Shown piece after piece: positions 9,270 through 16,923 of a stretch of DNA of 64,000 nucleotides (the stretch's first letter is position 1; each line of letters starts with the position of its first letter). The notes under the pieces were generated by a model. The model ran no database searches, was not told the DNA's origin, and saw only the letters and a list, made by a program, of their open reading frames with translations. Made by a program: the position numbers and the translations under genes. The DNA lies in contig JAGALA010000054.1 in NCBI GenBank assembly GCA_017625935.1, forward strand, positions 71,655 to 135,654, in the 5' to 3' direction. Origin of the DNA: Clostridia bacterium (lineage in GTDB: Bacteria; Bacillota; Clostridia; Oscillospirales; CAG-272).

Positions 9270-10042
9270 TTTGCTCAGCAAACACCAACGTTGGAATGAA
9301 GCGTGAAATAAATCAGGACAATTTTATGATTCGCAAATATACCGATAAAACCACGCTTTGCGTTGTCTGTGACGGCATGGGCGGAATCAAGGGCGGCGAG
9401 GAGGCGTCGAAGATAGCGGCGGAAACCTTTGTTCAAACGGTTGACCAATTTATTATTCCATATCTTAAAAATAAGCAAAAGCAGGTTAGCACAAGTGATA
9501 TCAAGCGCGCACTTTCCAAGGGCGTCGATATCGCTAACGAGAAGGTATATATTGCCGCGAAGAAAAGCGTCAACCACAAGGGTATGGGCACAACACTCGT
9601 CGGCGCGCTTATAATTGACAAGGTTGTTTTCGCAATTAACGTTGGAGATAGCCGCCTTTATAGCTTAAAGGGAAGCACGGTTAAGCAGATTACAAAGGAC
9701 CACTCATACGTGCAGTACCTTGTCGATATGGGACAAATGACGCGCGAGGAGGCGGAAAACTCCTCACATAAAAACATAATTACAAGGGCTGTCGGCACGG
9801 AGATTTCCGTCGAGGGCGATATCTTTACGGTTCGCTTGGAGGAGGGTAGCTATCTGCTTTTCTGTACCGACGGACTTACAAATATGGTTGATAATGCAAC
9901 CATTTGCGACATCGTTTCAAACGAGCGCAATTCATCAAGGGTCGATCAGGTTGAGCTTGACTTAAAGGTAAGGCGCCTTATCGACACGGCAAATGCAAAC
10001 GGCGGGCACGATAATATAACCGCTGTATTAGTAAGAATTTAA
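9266..10042 (+). CDS. stp: PP2C-family serine/threonine phosphatase
   Basis: A 258-residue PPM-type phosphatase (Stp/PrpC). Metal-binding motifs are REINQDNF (13-20), VCDGMGG (34-40), GDSRLY, and GGHDNITAVLV at the end. It should reverse phosphorylation by the kinase that follows 12 nt downstream. The pair stp-prkC upstream of rsgA is the standard Firmicute arrangement. The AAGGAGG site lies inside the end of rlmN, giving ATGA-coupled translation. Confidence 0.96.
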   Translation: MICSANTNVGMKREINQDNFMIRKYTDKTTLCVVCDGMGGIKGGEEASKIAAETFVQTVDQFIIPYLKNKQKQVSTSDIKRALSKGVDIANEKVYIAAKKSVNHKGMGTTLVGALIIDKVVFAINVGDSRLYSLKGSTVKQITKDHSYVQYLVDMGQMTREEAENSSHKNIITRAVGTEISVEGDIFTVRLEEGSYLLFCTDGLTNMVDNATICDIVSNERNSSRVDQVELDLKVRRLIDTANANGGHDNITAVLVRI

Positions 10043-10054
10043 GGGGGGTAGGCG

Positions 10055-11005
10055 ATGAAGAAAAACGAATTGGTTGAAAAATACAAGCAATACGAGAATA
10101 ACATTCTTGACGATAGATATATTATTGACAAGCTTATTGGCATTGGCGGTATGGCAGTCGTTTTCCGCGCCCGCGATACCTTCCTTAATAATATGACCGT
10201 AGCAATTAAAATTTTGAAGGACGACGTGGCGGCTGACGAGGTAGTTGTTAAGCGCTTCAAAAACGAGTCCAAGGCGGAGAGCATGCTCAAGCACAACAAT
10301 ATCGTTACCGTGCATGCAGTTTCCACCAAGGGCAGAATTAAGTATATTGTTATGGAATTCCTTTACGGTCTTACCCTAAAAAGCTATATGTCTGCAAAGG
10401 GTGAGCCACTAAGATTTGAGGAAATTGTCAGCTACTGCGCGCAAATTTTAAGGGCACTCGGCGAGGCACACAGAAATAATATAATTCACAGAGATATCAA
10501 GCCGCAAAACATTATGCTTCTTGAAAACGGACGCGTAAAGGTGATGGATTTCGGTATTGCCAAATTGCCCGATGCCGAAACAATAACGGTGACAGACAAG
10601 GCGGTTGGTACAGTTTACTATATGAGCCCTGAGCAGGCAGGCGGCAAAAAGAGCATAGACGCAAGGAGTGATATTTATTCCTTAGGCGCTATGATGTACG
10701 AGCTTGCCACGGGTCAAACCCCATTCAAGGGCGAAACACCGCTTCAGGTGCTTATGAAGCATATGCAGGAGGAGCCAACACCGCCAAGACAGATAAACCC
10801 ATCAATCCCTGTCGGACTTGAGCAAATCATTCTTTGCGCAATGAGCAAGGAGCCGACAAACCGCTTTCAAACCGCAGAGGAGATGCTCGGCTACTTAAAA
10901 AGACTTCAAGCGGACAGAAAAATTAAATTTGACGAATTACCCTCAAACTCTGCAATGCAGAATTTCTGGGGCAGAATAAAGAGAATATTTAAAAAGAAAA
11001 AATGA
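10055..11005 (+). CDS. prkC: PrkC-like serine/threonine kinase without membrane anchor or PASTA domains
   Basis: A 316-residue eukaryotic-type kinase. The glycine loop GIGGMAVVFRARD is at 29-41, the ATP lysine is K52, the catalytic loop HRDIKPQN is at 145-152 and DFG at 165-167. The activation segment TVTDKAVGTVYYMSPEQ carries threonines of the type autophosphorylated in PrkC. Unusually, it ends soon after the kinase domain (about 300) in a short basic helix FWGRIKRIFKKKK. There is no transmembrane helix and there are no PASTA repeats, although most Clostridial PrkC proteins at this locus have both. It is therefore predicted cytosolic or peripherally membrane-bound by its basic tail. The 3' end overlaps rsgA by 4 nt. 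Confidence 0.93.
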   Translation: MKKNELVEKYKQYENNILDDRYIIDKLIGIGGMAVVFRARDTFLNNMTVAIKILKDDVAADEVVVKRFKNESKAESMLKHNNIVTVHAVSTKGRIKYIVMEFLYGLTLKSYMSAKGEPLRFEEIVSYCAQILRALGEAHRNNIIHRDIKPQNIMLLENGRVKVMDFGIAKLPDAETITVTDKAVGTVYYMSPEQAGGKKSIDARSDIYSLGAMMYELATGQTPFKGETPLQVLMKHMQEEPTPPRQINPSIPVGLEQIILCAMSKEPTNRFQTAEEMLGYLKRLQADRKIKFDELPSNSAMQNFWGRIKRIFKKKK

Positions 11006-11934
11006 TTTTAGGAACAGTTATAAAATGCTTGGGCGGACTTTATACAGTTCGCTTAGATAGCGAAATTGACGGCAAAAAATACGTTACCGTGCGTGCTCGC
11101 GGCGCGTTCAGGCACGAAAAAATTGTGTTGCTTGCAGGCGACAGAGTGGAGCTCGAAAAAACATCTGAGGGCTCGTTTTTTACCGCGAGAATTCTTCCGA
11201 GAAAGAATTCTTTGATACGTCCACCGCTTGCAAACCTTGACTACATATTCGTTGTCATTTCATCAAAAAAGCCGACCCCCTCGCTATTTATCGTTGATAA
11301 AATGATTTCAATAGCGGAGCATAATAAAATAAAGCCCGTTATCGTCATATCAAAATCCGACCTCGACTCGGACTATGCAGACGAGCTTTACGGCATTTAC
11401 AAGCGAAGCGGCTTTGATGTGTTTATTACCTCGTCACAGAAAAACGAGGGAATAGGTGAGCTGCTTGAATTTTTAAGAGAAATTACAAAAAGCGGCGACC
11501 CTGTGTGCGCTTTTGCAGGTGCATCGGGTGCAGGAAAAAGCACTCTTATGAACGTATTGTTCCCGAAGCTTTCACTTGAAACGGGAAATTTAAGTGAGAA
11601 GATAGAGAGAGGAAAGAACACCACTCGCCACACCGAGCTTTTTGTTCTTTCTGAACTTTTGGGGCAGGAATATAACGGCTATTTAGCCGACACCCCCGGC
11701 TTTTCCTTGCTCGATTTTGAACGCTTCGACTTTTTCGAGCTTGAGGATTTGTTTTCCACCTTCCGCGAGTTTGACAGCTCCGTTGGAAAGTGCAAATACA
11801 CAAAATGCTCACACACCAAGGAGGACGGCTGCGACGTTATTCGTCGAGTAAAATCCGGCGAAATCGAAAAATCAAGGCACGAAAGCTACTGTGAGCTTTA
11901 TTCAACGTTAAAGAACAAGCCAAAGTGGAAATAA
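11002..11934 (+). CDS. rsgA: Ribosome small-subunit-dependent GTPase RsgA
   Basis: A 310-residue RsgA (YloQ/CpgA), a late 30S assembly GTPase. An N-terminal OB fold is followed by a circularly permuted GTPase: SKSD (G4) comes before GASGAGKST (G1, about 173-181) and DTPGF (G3). The C-terminal zinc finger shows Cys-x4-Cys-x-His-x5-Cys (CKYTKCSHTKEDGC). Full length. It starts inside the end of the kinase gene, as is usual for this locus. The rpe and thiamine-pyrophosphokinase genes that normally follow in Firmicutes are replaced by a PHP and a glycosidase gene. Confidence 0.96.
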   Translation: MILGTVIKCLGGLYTVRLDSEIDGKKYVTVRARGAFRHEKIVLLAGDRVELEKTSEGSFFTARILPRKNSLIRPPLANLDYIFVVISSKKPTPSLFIVDKMISIAEHNKIKPVIVISKSDLDSDYADELYGIYKRSGFDVFITSSQKNEGIGELLEFLREITKSGDPVCAFAGASGAGKSTLMNVLFPKLSLETGNLSEKIERGKNTTRHTELFVLSELLGQEYNGYLADTPGFSLLDFERFDFFELEDLFSTFREFDSSVGKCKYTKCSHTKEDGCDVIRRVKSGEIEKSRHESYCELYSTLKNKPKWK

Positions 11935-12015
11935 CCGACCACGTGTCTGTTTTTTAACTAAATTTACGCAAAATTACAACATTTAAGACCTATATTCAGG
12001 CACTAAGGAGAGATT

Positions 12016-12678
12016 ATGTTTAAGACAGAGCTTCATTGTCACTCAAAAAGCGTTAGCGCGTGTGCAAGAGTTTCAAACGAAGAAATCATTCAAAAATTTA
12101 CCGAGGCGGGCTATACGTCACTTGTCCTTACCAACCACTTTAACAAGGGAACGCAGGATTTTCTTGGATGTGCAAATTACCAAGACTTTGTCACCGCGTA
12201 TTTAAAGGGCTATGAGAATTTAAAGCGCGATGCAAGCGGAAAATTAAACGTTATTTTGGGTATGGAGCTTCGCTTCAACGAGAACTCAAACGACTATTTG
12301 GTTTTCGGTATAACCGAGGAGCTTTTGCGTGCTCACGAGGATATTTTTTCTCTCAATCCCGAAAGCTTTTCAAAAATCTCAAGAGAAAACGGGCTCGTCT
12401 TTGTTCAGGCGCACCCATTCCGCAATACTATGACCGTTATAAATCCCGCCTTCCTTGACGGTGTCGAGGTATATAACGGACACAAGGGACACGATTCAAG
12501 AAACGAAATTGCCGATATGTGGGCTGATAAATATGGTCTTATCAAAACCTCAGGCACGGATTTTCACTATCCGCACGTGCCTGCAAACGCAGGAATTTTA
12601 ACGGACGAGAAAATTACCACAAGCGAGCAGCTTCTTGAAATTTTAAAGTCAGGCAGCTACTCACTTATAAAGGAATAA
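12016..12678 (+). CDS. PHP-domain metal-dependent phosphoesterase
   Basis: A 220-residue PHP protein. Metal-binding residues are visible in ELHCHS (H7, H9), LTNHFN (near 41), QAHPFR (about 138-142) and SGTDFHYP (about 192). This is the whole fold, so it is a stand-alone PHP enzyme of the trpH/histidinol-phosphatase-like type. The substrate cannot be told from sequence. RBS AAGGAGAG precedes the start, and the next gene, an alpha-galactosidase, starts 10 nt after its stop, so the two are an operon. An 81-nt gap after rsgA shows no hairpin, so read-through from the housekeeping operon is possible. Confidence 0.85.
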   Translation: MFKTELHCHSKSVSACARVSNEEIIQKFTEAGYTSLVLTNHFNKGTQDFLGCANYQDFVTAYLKGYENLKRDASGKLNVILGMELRFNENSNDYLVFGITEELLRAHEDIFSLNPESFSKISRENGLVFVQAHPFRNTMTVINPAFLDGVEVYNGHKGHDSRNEIADMWADKYGLIKTSGTDFHYPHVPANAGILTDEKITTSEQLLEILKSGSYSLIKE

Positions 12679-12688
12679 AGGAGCTAAA

Positions 12689-14428
12689 ATGGCAAAATTT
12701 ATTTTTGGCGAGCTTGAGCTTTCTACCAAAACCGAAAATCCACTCACGAGCGAAAATATTATTTGCACACAAAAGGGCGAGATTGCAAAGTTTTCACTTG
12801 ACATTGACTTTGGCAAGAAAATAATGCCAAGCGAATACACAGTATCTTGGACAATGCCACAAATTGATACAGTAGCATTTTGGTCTCCGCGCCACCACTT
12901 TGACGTTTACCTAAAGCCCGATTGGGAGAAAAACCGTTCAAGAAGCTCACTTGCAAGCGGAATGCCCGTTTGTGCGCTCGTTAGCAAAAAAGGCGAAAAC
13001 CGCGCAACGGTTTATGCAGATGAATTAAAGCTCCCCGTCTGCTTAGCGGCTGGCGTTGTCGAGGAAACAGGCGACCTTGTGTACGAAATTCAGCTTTTTT
13101 CCGAGCCAACGGCGAAAATGAAGGAATATCATTTTGACTTCACCATAGACACACGCCCCCTTCCGTTTATAGACACAGTTAAGGACGCACGTGCGCATTG
13201 GGAAAGCATTGGCTATAAATACGCCTATACACCGAGGGACGCACGCGTTCCGCTTTATTCCACGTGGTATAGCTTCCACCAAAGGACAATTCCCGACGAG
13301 ATTTTGGAGGAATGCCGTGTTGCGCGCGCGCTCGGTATGGAAACCTTGATTGTTGACGACGGATGGCAAACGAGTGATAATTCCCGCGGCTACGGCTACT
13401 GCGGTGACTGGGAGGTCGCAAGCGACAAAATCCCCGATATGAAAAAATTTGTTGACGGCGTGCACGACCTCGGTATGAAATTTATGCTTTGGTTCAGCGT
13501 GCCGTTTGTTGGCTGCCACAGTAAAAATTTTGAACGCTTTAAGGGTATGTATCTCTCAAAAAGGCTCACCACAAATACAATGGTGCTTGACCCGAGATTT
13601 AGCGAGGTGCGTGACTTTATCGCAGGGATTTATGAAAGATTTATGCTTGATTACGGCGTTGACGGCTTCAAGCTTGATTTTATCGATAGCTTCCGCTTGG
13701 GCGAGGAAAGCTCCGAGGAGTACGATAAGATGACAACCTCGTCGGTTGACGAGGCGGTTGAATTGCTCCTTGACGAGATTTCAAGAAGATTAAAAGCAAT
13801 CAACCCCGAGGTGCTTATTGAGTTTAGACAGTCCTACGTAGGACCTGCAATCGGCAAGTACGGTAATATGTTCAGAGTTTGCGACTGCCCAAACGACGTG
13901 CTTGTAAACCGCACTCACTCACTTACAATGCGTCTGACGCAAGGCAAGGGCGCTGTGCATAGCGATATGCTGATGTGGAATAAAAACGAAAAGGATGAAG
14001 CACTTATGCACCAGCTCCTTTCAATTATGTTCTGCGTGCCTCAAATCTCCGTGCGCTTTGACAATATTACCGAGGGGCACAAGAAAATTCTTGCAAATTA
14101 CCTCGATTTTTGGTGCAAGCATAGCGAAACAATCTTAGACGGCGAAATCGATTTTGAGGGCCTTGATGCAAACTACACTATTGCAAGCGCATATAAGGAC
14201 GGCGAAAAAATCACCGTTTTATACCAAGGCGTTGCCCTAGAGATTGACACAAGCATTAAAAACTACGTTTTCAACGCTTCAGGCAATGATGCGGTTTACC
14301 TTGATTTGTCAGGTAGCGCAAGCTACGAAATTTACGATATGTACGGCAACAATGATGAGCAGGGAACACTTGCAGGCGGTGCATGCAGACTAAATGTGCC
14401 CAACGGTGGTATGATAAAAATTATTTAA
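12689..14428 (+). CDS. Alpha-galactosidase-like glycoside hydrolase (GH36 / clan GH-D)
   Basis: A 579-residue clan GH-D glycosidase without a signal peptide, hence cytoplasmic. An N-terminal beta-sandwich (about 1-170) precedes a TIM barrel. The barrel shows LIVDDGWQ (start of strand), FMLWFSVPF, FKLDFIDS with the nucleophile Asp near 330, and FRVCDCPNDV near 398, the region that carries the acid/base Asp. A short C-terminal beta domain ends the protein. It is shorter than typical 700+ residue GH36 enzymes. It probably hydrolyses alpha-galactosides taken up by the cell, though the exact sugar is inferred only from the family. It follows the PHP gene closely and is closed by a strong terminator. 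Confidence 0.85.
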   Translation: MAKFIFGELELSTKTENPLTSENIICTQKGEIAKFSLDIDFGKKIMPSEYTVSWTMPQIDTVAFWSPRHHFDVYLKPDWEKNRSRSSLASGMPVCALVSKKGENRATVYADELKLPVCLAAGVVEETGDLVYEIQLFSEPTAKMKEYHFDFTIDTRPLPFIDTVKDARAHWESIGYKYAYTPRDARVPLYSTWYSFHQRTIPDEILEECRVARALGMETLIVDDGWQTSDNSRGYGYCGDWEVASDKIPDMKKFVDGVHDLGMKFMLWFSVPFVGCHSKNFERFKGMYLSKRLTTNTMVLDPRFSEVRDFIAGIYERFMLDYGVDGFKLDFIDSFRLGEESSEEYDKMTTSSVDEAVELLLDEISRRLKAINPEVLIEFRQSYVGPAIGKYGNMFRVCDCPNDVLVNRTHSLTMRLTQGKGAVHSDMLMWNKNEKDEALMHQLLSIMFCVPQISVRFDNITEGHKKILANYLDFWCKHSETILDGEIDFEGLDANYTIASAYKDGEKITVLYQGVALEIDTSIKNYVFNASGNDAVYLDLSGSASYEIYDMYGNNDEQGTLAGGACRLNVPNGGMIKII

Positions 14429-14432
14429 TGAA

Positions 14433-14462
14433 AAACGGCTGTCACTAAAACGACAGCCGTTT
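14433..14462 (+). terminator. Terminator after the glycosidase gene (probably bidirectional)
   Basis: A perfect 11-bp stem (14433-14443 with 14452-14462) has an 8-nt loop. It lies between the glycosidase on the plus strand and spoVM on the minus strand and could end both transcripts. Confidence 0.85.
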
Positions 14463-14480
14463 ACTTATGTGCGCAGAAGG

Positions 14481-14561
14481 TTAATTCTCCTTGGAGATTT
14501 TGAAGATTTTCCTTAAAAAAGGAACGAAAAACCTCGGCGACTTAAAAATTACGATTTTCAT
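14481..14561 (-). CDS. spoVM: SpoVM-like sporulation peptide (26 residues)
   Basis: A 26-codon gene, exactly the length of Bacillus SpoVM. The peptide begins MKIVIFKSPRFF and ends in a basic helix finishing KISKEN. It shares with B. subtilis SpoVM the M1, K2, K7, P9, F11 and R17 positions and the amphipathic basic character. P9 is the residue known to matter for recognising the curved forespore membrane. A perfect GGAGGGG site lies 6 nt upstream (14568-14574). SpoVM anchors SpoIVA to the forespore at the start of coat assembly. Its position near stp-prkC-rsgA matches the Bacillus neighbourhood, although here it is on the opposite strand. Confidence 0.85.
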   Translation of the reverse strand: MKIVIFKSPRFFVPFLRKIFKISKEN

Positions 14562-14690
14562 TTGAATCCCCTCCGTTTATTATCATAATATGACAGATTC
14601 AATGCTTTTGATAAACAAATTTGAAGGATCAAAACCGTTACCGAGCGAAAAGCTTAAATATTAATGGAAAACACCTAAAAAACAAACACA

Positions 14691-14712
14691 GGGTGGGCAA
14701 AATTGCCCACCC
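14691..14712 (-). terminator. Terminator of hpf
   Basis: A perfect 10-bp stem (14691-14700 with 14703-14712) is followed on the minus strand by a T-rich run. It lies 11 bp after the hpf stop. Confidence 0.85.
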
Positions 14713-14723
14713 TTTATTATTAT

Positions 14724-15248
14724 TTATTCAGGAACGATAAGACCGTATCCGCCTCTTTTGCGCTTATAAACAACGCAGGTTTCAAGCGTGTCTGCGTCCT
14801 TGAACACGAAAAAGTCGTGCCCAAGCATGTTCATTTGCAAAATTGCTTCTTCAACGTTCATTGGCTTGAATGGGAATGTTTTGGTTCTGATTTCCTGAAC
14901 GAATTCCTCCTCGTATTCATCGCCAAGGTCGTCGTTGATTATATCAAACGCGCCACTCTTTAGCTTCTTTTGGAGGCGTGTTTTGTTTTTTCTTATCTGT
15001 CTTTCAAGTGCTTCAGTTGCGGCGTCAATCGCGTTAGCGAAGGTTTTATCGGCCTCCTCAGCTCGGAAAACCATACCGTCTGCACGAATGGTAATTTCTA
15101 CTCTTTCAAGGTCGTTTGGCATTGAAAAGGTGATATCCATCTCGGCATCGTCGCCAAAAAACTTGTCAAATTTTGCAAGCTTTTTCTCGGCGGTTTCCTT
15201 TACTTGGTCGTAAACTCTCATTTGTCTTGCTGTGAAATTCATTTTCAT
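14724..15248 (-). CDS. hpf: Ribosome hibernation promoting factor, long form
   Basis: A 174-residue long HPF. The N-terminal S30AE domain (about 1-100, MNFTARQMRV at the start) blocks the decoding site of 30S. The C-terminal domain (about 120-174, with the KTFPFKPMNVEEAILQMNML block) dimerises to form 100S ribosomes. An upstream ATG at 15287 exists, but AAGAAGG at the right distance and family length favour 15248 (MKMNF). A TATAAT-like -10 is seen at 15303-15308 without a matching -35. It is transcribed away from pfkA, with which it shares a 430-bp intergenic region. Confidence 0.96.
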   Translation of the reverse strand: MKMNFTARQMRVYDQVKETAEKKLAKFDKFFGDDAEMDITFSMPNDLERVEITIRADGMVFRAEEADKTFANAIDAATEALERQIRKNKTRLQKKLKSGAFDIINDDLGDEYEEEFVQEIRTKTFPFKPMNVEEAILQMNMLGHDFFVFKDADTLETCVVYKRKRGGYGLIVPE

Positions 15249-15487
15249 AAAAGCACCTTCTTTGCTAATGGATTTCAGAAGAGTCAAGCTCCTCTGTTGA
15301 TTATATTATACCACACTTTATTGTGAAAATAAATAGAAAAAATGAAAAAAATCTAAATTTTTTGTATATTTTACCTAAAAATCTTGTGAAAATCTCAAAA
15401 AAGCATATCTTTGATGAAAAAATTCACGCCAAAGCTATAATTCTTGAAAAAACAGACAAAATATTATTAAAAGTCACGCTTTTTTAT

Positions 15488-15516
15488 TTGACTTTTAATA
15501 TAAAATATGTTATACT
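15488..15516 (+). promoter_or_regulatory. Sigma-A promoter of pfkA
   Basis: TTGACT (15488-15493) and TATACT (15511-15516) with a 17-bp spacer. Transcription would start near 15523, leaving a leader of about 155 nt. Confidence 0.85.
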
Positions 15517-15522
15517 TAATTT

Positions 15523-15661
15523 TGTGATTGGCGCGCGCGTCTATATGCAATTTAATTTATGGCTCGTAAAACGCGAAATAAAGGCGGTAGCCACACTTGA
15601 AAAATGGCTTGATTTTAGTTTTTAAATCGGGCTTTTTTGATTTTTTGGAGCGTGCCAATCC
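15523..15661 (+). ncRNA. Structured 5' leader of pfkA with possible attenuator
   Basis: An 11-bp closing helix joins 15526-15536 with 15651-15661 (one G-U pair). Inside it, TGGCT at 15560-15564, AGCCA at 15589-15593 and TGGCT at 15606-15610 can pair in two mutually exclusive ways. The third segment is also the 5' side of a terminator-like hairpin (15608-15616 with 15625-15633) followed by two T runs. The layout is that of an attenuator or riboswitch expression platform. I do not recognise a known class. Confidence 0.5.
15608..15647 (+). terminator. Terminator-like hairpin inside the pfkA leader
   Basis: A 9-bp stem with two G-U pairs (15608-15616 with 15625-15633), an 8-nt loop, then six T, GA and six T. 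It sits before the gene start, so it could act as a conditional terminator. Confidence 0.55.
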
Positions 15662-15678
15662 CTATAAATGGAGAATTT

Positions 15679-16908
15679 ATGGCTTTAAAGGCAAACGCAA
15701 TTGTCGGTCAATCGGGCGGCCCTACCGCCGCTATCAATGCAACGCTTTCGGGCATCATTCGCGCATCGGCTGATTCTGAAAATATTGAAAAGCTGTACGG
15801 TATGAAAAACGGCATTGAAGGGCTTATTGACGGTAAAATTGTCGATATTTCATATCTTTTCGGCGACGAAAAATCGCTTTACACGCTTGAGTCAACCCCT
15901 GCCGCCGCCTTGGGCTCGTGCAGAAAAAAGCTGCCCACGTGTGGGGAAAACAAGGAAATTTACGAAAAAATTCTCGGTCATCTTAAAAGCTTTAATATCC
16001 GTTACCTTTTCTATATCGGCGGAAACGACTCAATGGACACGGTGAAGAAGCTAAGTGAATATTTTGAAGCGAATAACTGCGATATTAGCGTTATAGGTGT
16101 GCCTAAAACGATAGACAATGACCTTTGTATAACCGACCACGCACCGGGCTACGGCTCAGCGGCAAAGTATGTTGCAACAGCGGTTTACGAAATCTCGCGC
16201 GACTCTGCGGTATATACCGTGGATGCGGTTACAATTATAGAGCTTATGGGCAGAGATGCAGGCTGGCTTGCCTGTGCCGCCGCGCTCCCTAAATATTATA
16301 CAGGCGTTGGCGCTGACCTTGTTTATTTGCCAGAGGTTCCGTTTTCAAGCGCACGGTTTATAAGCGATGTAAAAAATGAGCTTTTAACTCACCCAAACGT
16401 AGTGGTAGCGGTGAGCGAGGGGATAAAACACGAAAACGGCAGCTACGTTGCAGACAGTATGGCAAGTGGCACAATTGACGTCTTTGGACATAAATATCTC
16501 GGCGGAGCATCGAGAAATCTCGAAGCGCTTGTAAGGCGCAAAATCGGATGCAAGGTGCGCTCCGTTGAATTAAACCTGCCTCAGCGCTGTGCATCTCATA
16601 TAGCATCAAAAACCGATATAGACGAAAGCGTGTTGGTTGGCGCGTATGCGGTTAAGTTGGCAACCAAGGGCAACACGGGAAAAATGGTCACAACTACAAG
16701 AAAAGGCGGGGACGTGTACGAAATTTCGCTTGATTCTGTGGACGCTTCGCGCGTTGCAGGCTGTGTTAGGTCAGTTCCGCCCGAGTTTATAAACGTACAG
16801 AAAAACGGCGTAACTCGTGCGTGCATTGATTATATTTCGCCACTTATTCTCGGAGAGAGAAAAATAGAATATAAAAACGGAATACCCGTTCATTTAACAA
16901 TAAAATGA
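15679..16908 (+). CDS. pfkA: 6-phosphofructokinase, probably pyrophosphate-dependent
   Basis: A 409-residue phosphofructokinase that phosphorylates fructose-6-phosphate. The N-terminal QSGGPTAAIN loop is followed by IGGNDSMDT near 113-121, where ATP enzymes have GGDGS. GVPKTIDND is near 139-147: the Lys in PKTIDND is the mark of PPi-dependent enzymes, where ATP enzymes have Gly. ELMGRDAGW is also present. Length exceeds the 320 residues of the ATP type. PPi use is inferred from these residues. I chose ATG 15679 because GGAGA precedes it, and a longer frame from a TTG at 15637 would run into the leader helix. It forms a two-gene unit with the DUF1846 gene 15 nt downstream. Confidence 0.93.
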   Translation: MALKANAIVGQSGGPTAAINATLSGIIRASADSENIEKLYGMKNGIEGLIDGKIVDISYLFGDEKSLYTLESTPAAALGSCRKKLPTCGENKEIYEKILGHLKSFNIRYLFYIGGNDSMDTVKKLSEYFEANNCDISVIGVPKTIDNDLCITDHAPGYGSAAKYVATAVYEISRDSAVYTVDAVTIIELMGRDAGWLACAAALPKYYTGVGADLVYLPEVPFSSARFISDVKNELLTHPNVVVAVSEGIKHENGSYVADSMASGTIDVFGHKYLGGASRNLEALVRRKIGCKVRSVELNLPQRCASHIASKTDIDESVLVGAYAVKLATKGNTGKMVTTTRKGGDVYEISLDSVDASRVAGCVRSVPPEFINVQKNGVTRACIDYISPLILGERKIEYKNGIPVHLTIK

Positions 16909-16923
16909 TTTTGAGGGAGAGTT

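Larger units (their letters stand above)
15249..15678. other. Intergenic region between hpf and pfkA
   Basis: The left half is very AT-rich and carries the hpf promoter area. The right half holds the pfkA promoter and a structured leader, listed separately. A 100-codon plus-strand frame crosses it, but it has no ribosome site and a composition typical of random AT-rich DNA, so I do not call it a gene. Confidence 0.7.

Noticed and set aside
14562-14640. Sigma-E-like promoter before spoVM
   Set aside because: A CATATTAT stretch resembles the -10 of sigma-E, but no -35 match is seen at the expected distance.
14724-15287. Longer hpf start at 15287
   Set aside because: The 13 extra residues are not part of the family and the ribosome site favours 15248.
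15323-15625. 100-codon plus-strand reading frame between hpf and pfkA
   Set aside because: Lysine/isoleucine/phenylalanine-rich sequence as expected from random AT-rich DNA, no ribosome site, and it crosses the pfkA promoter and leader structures.
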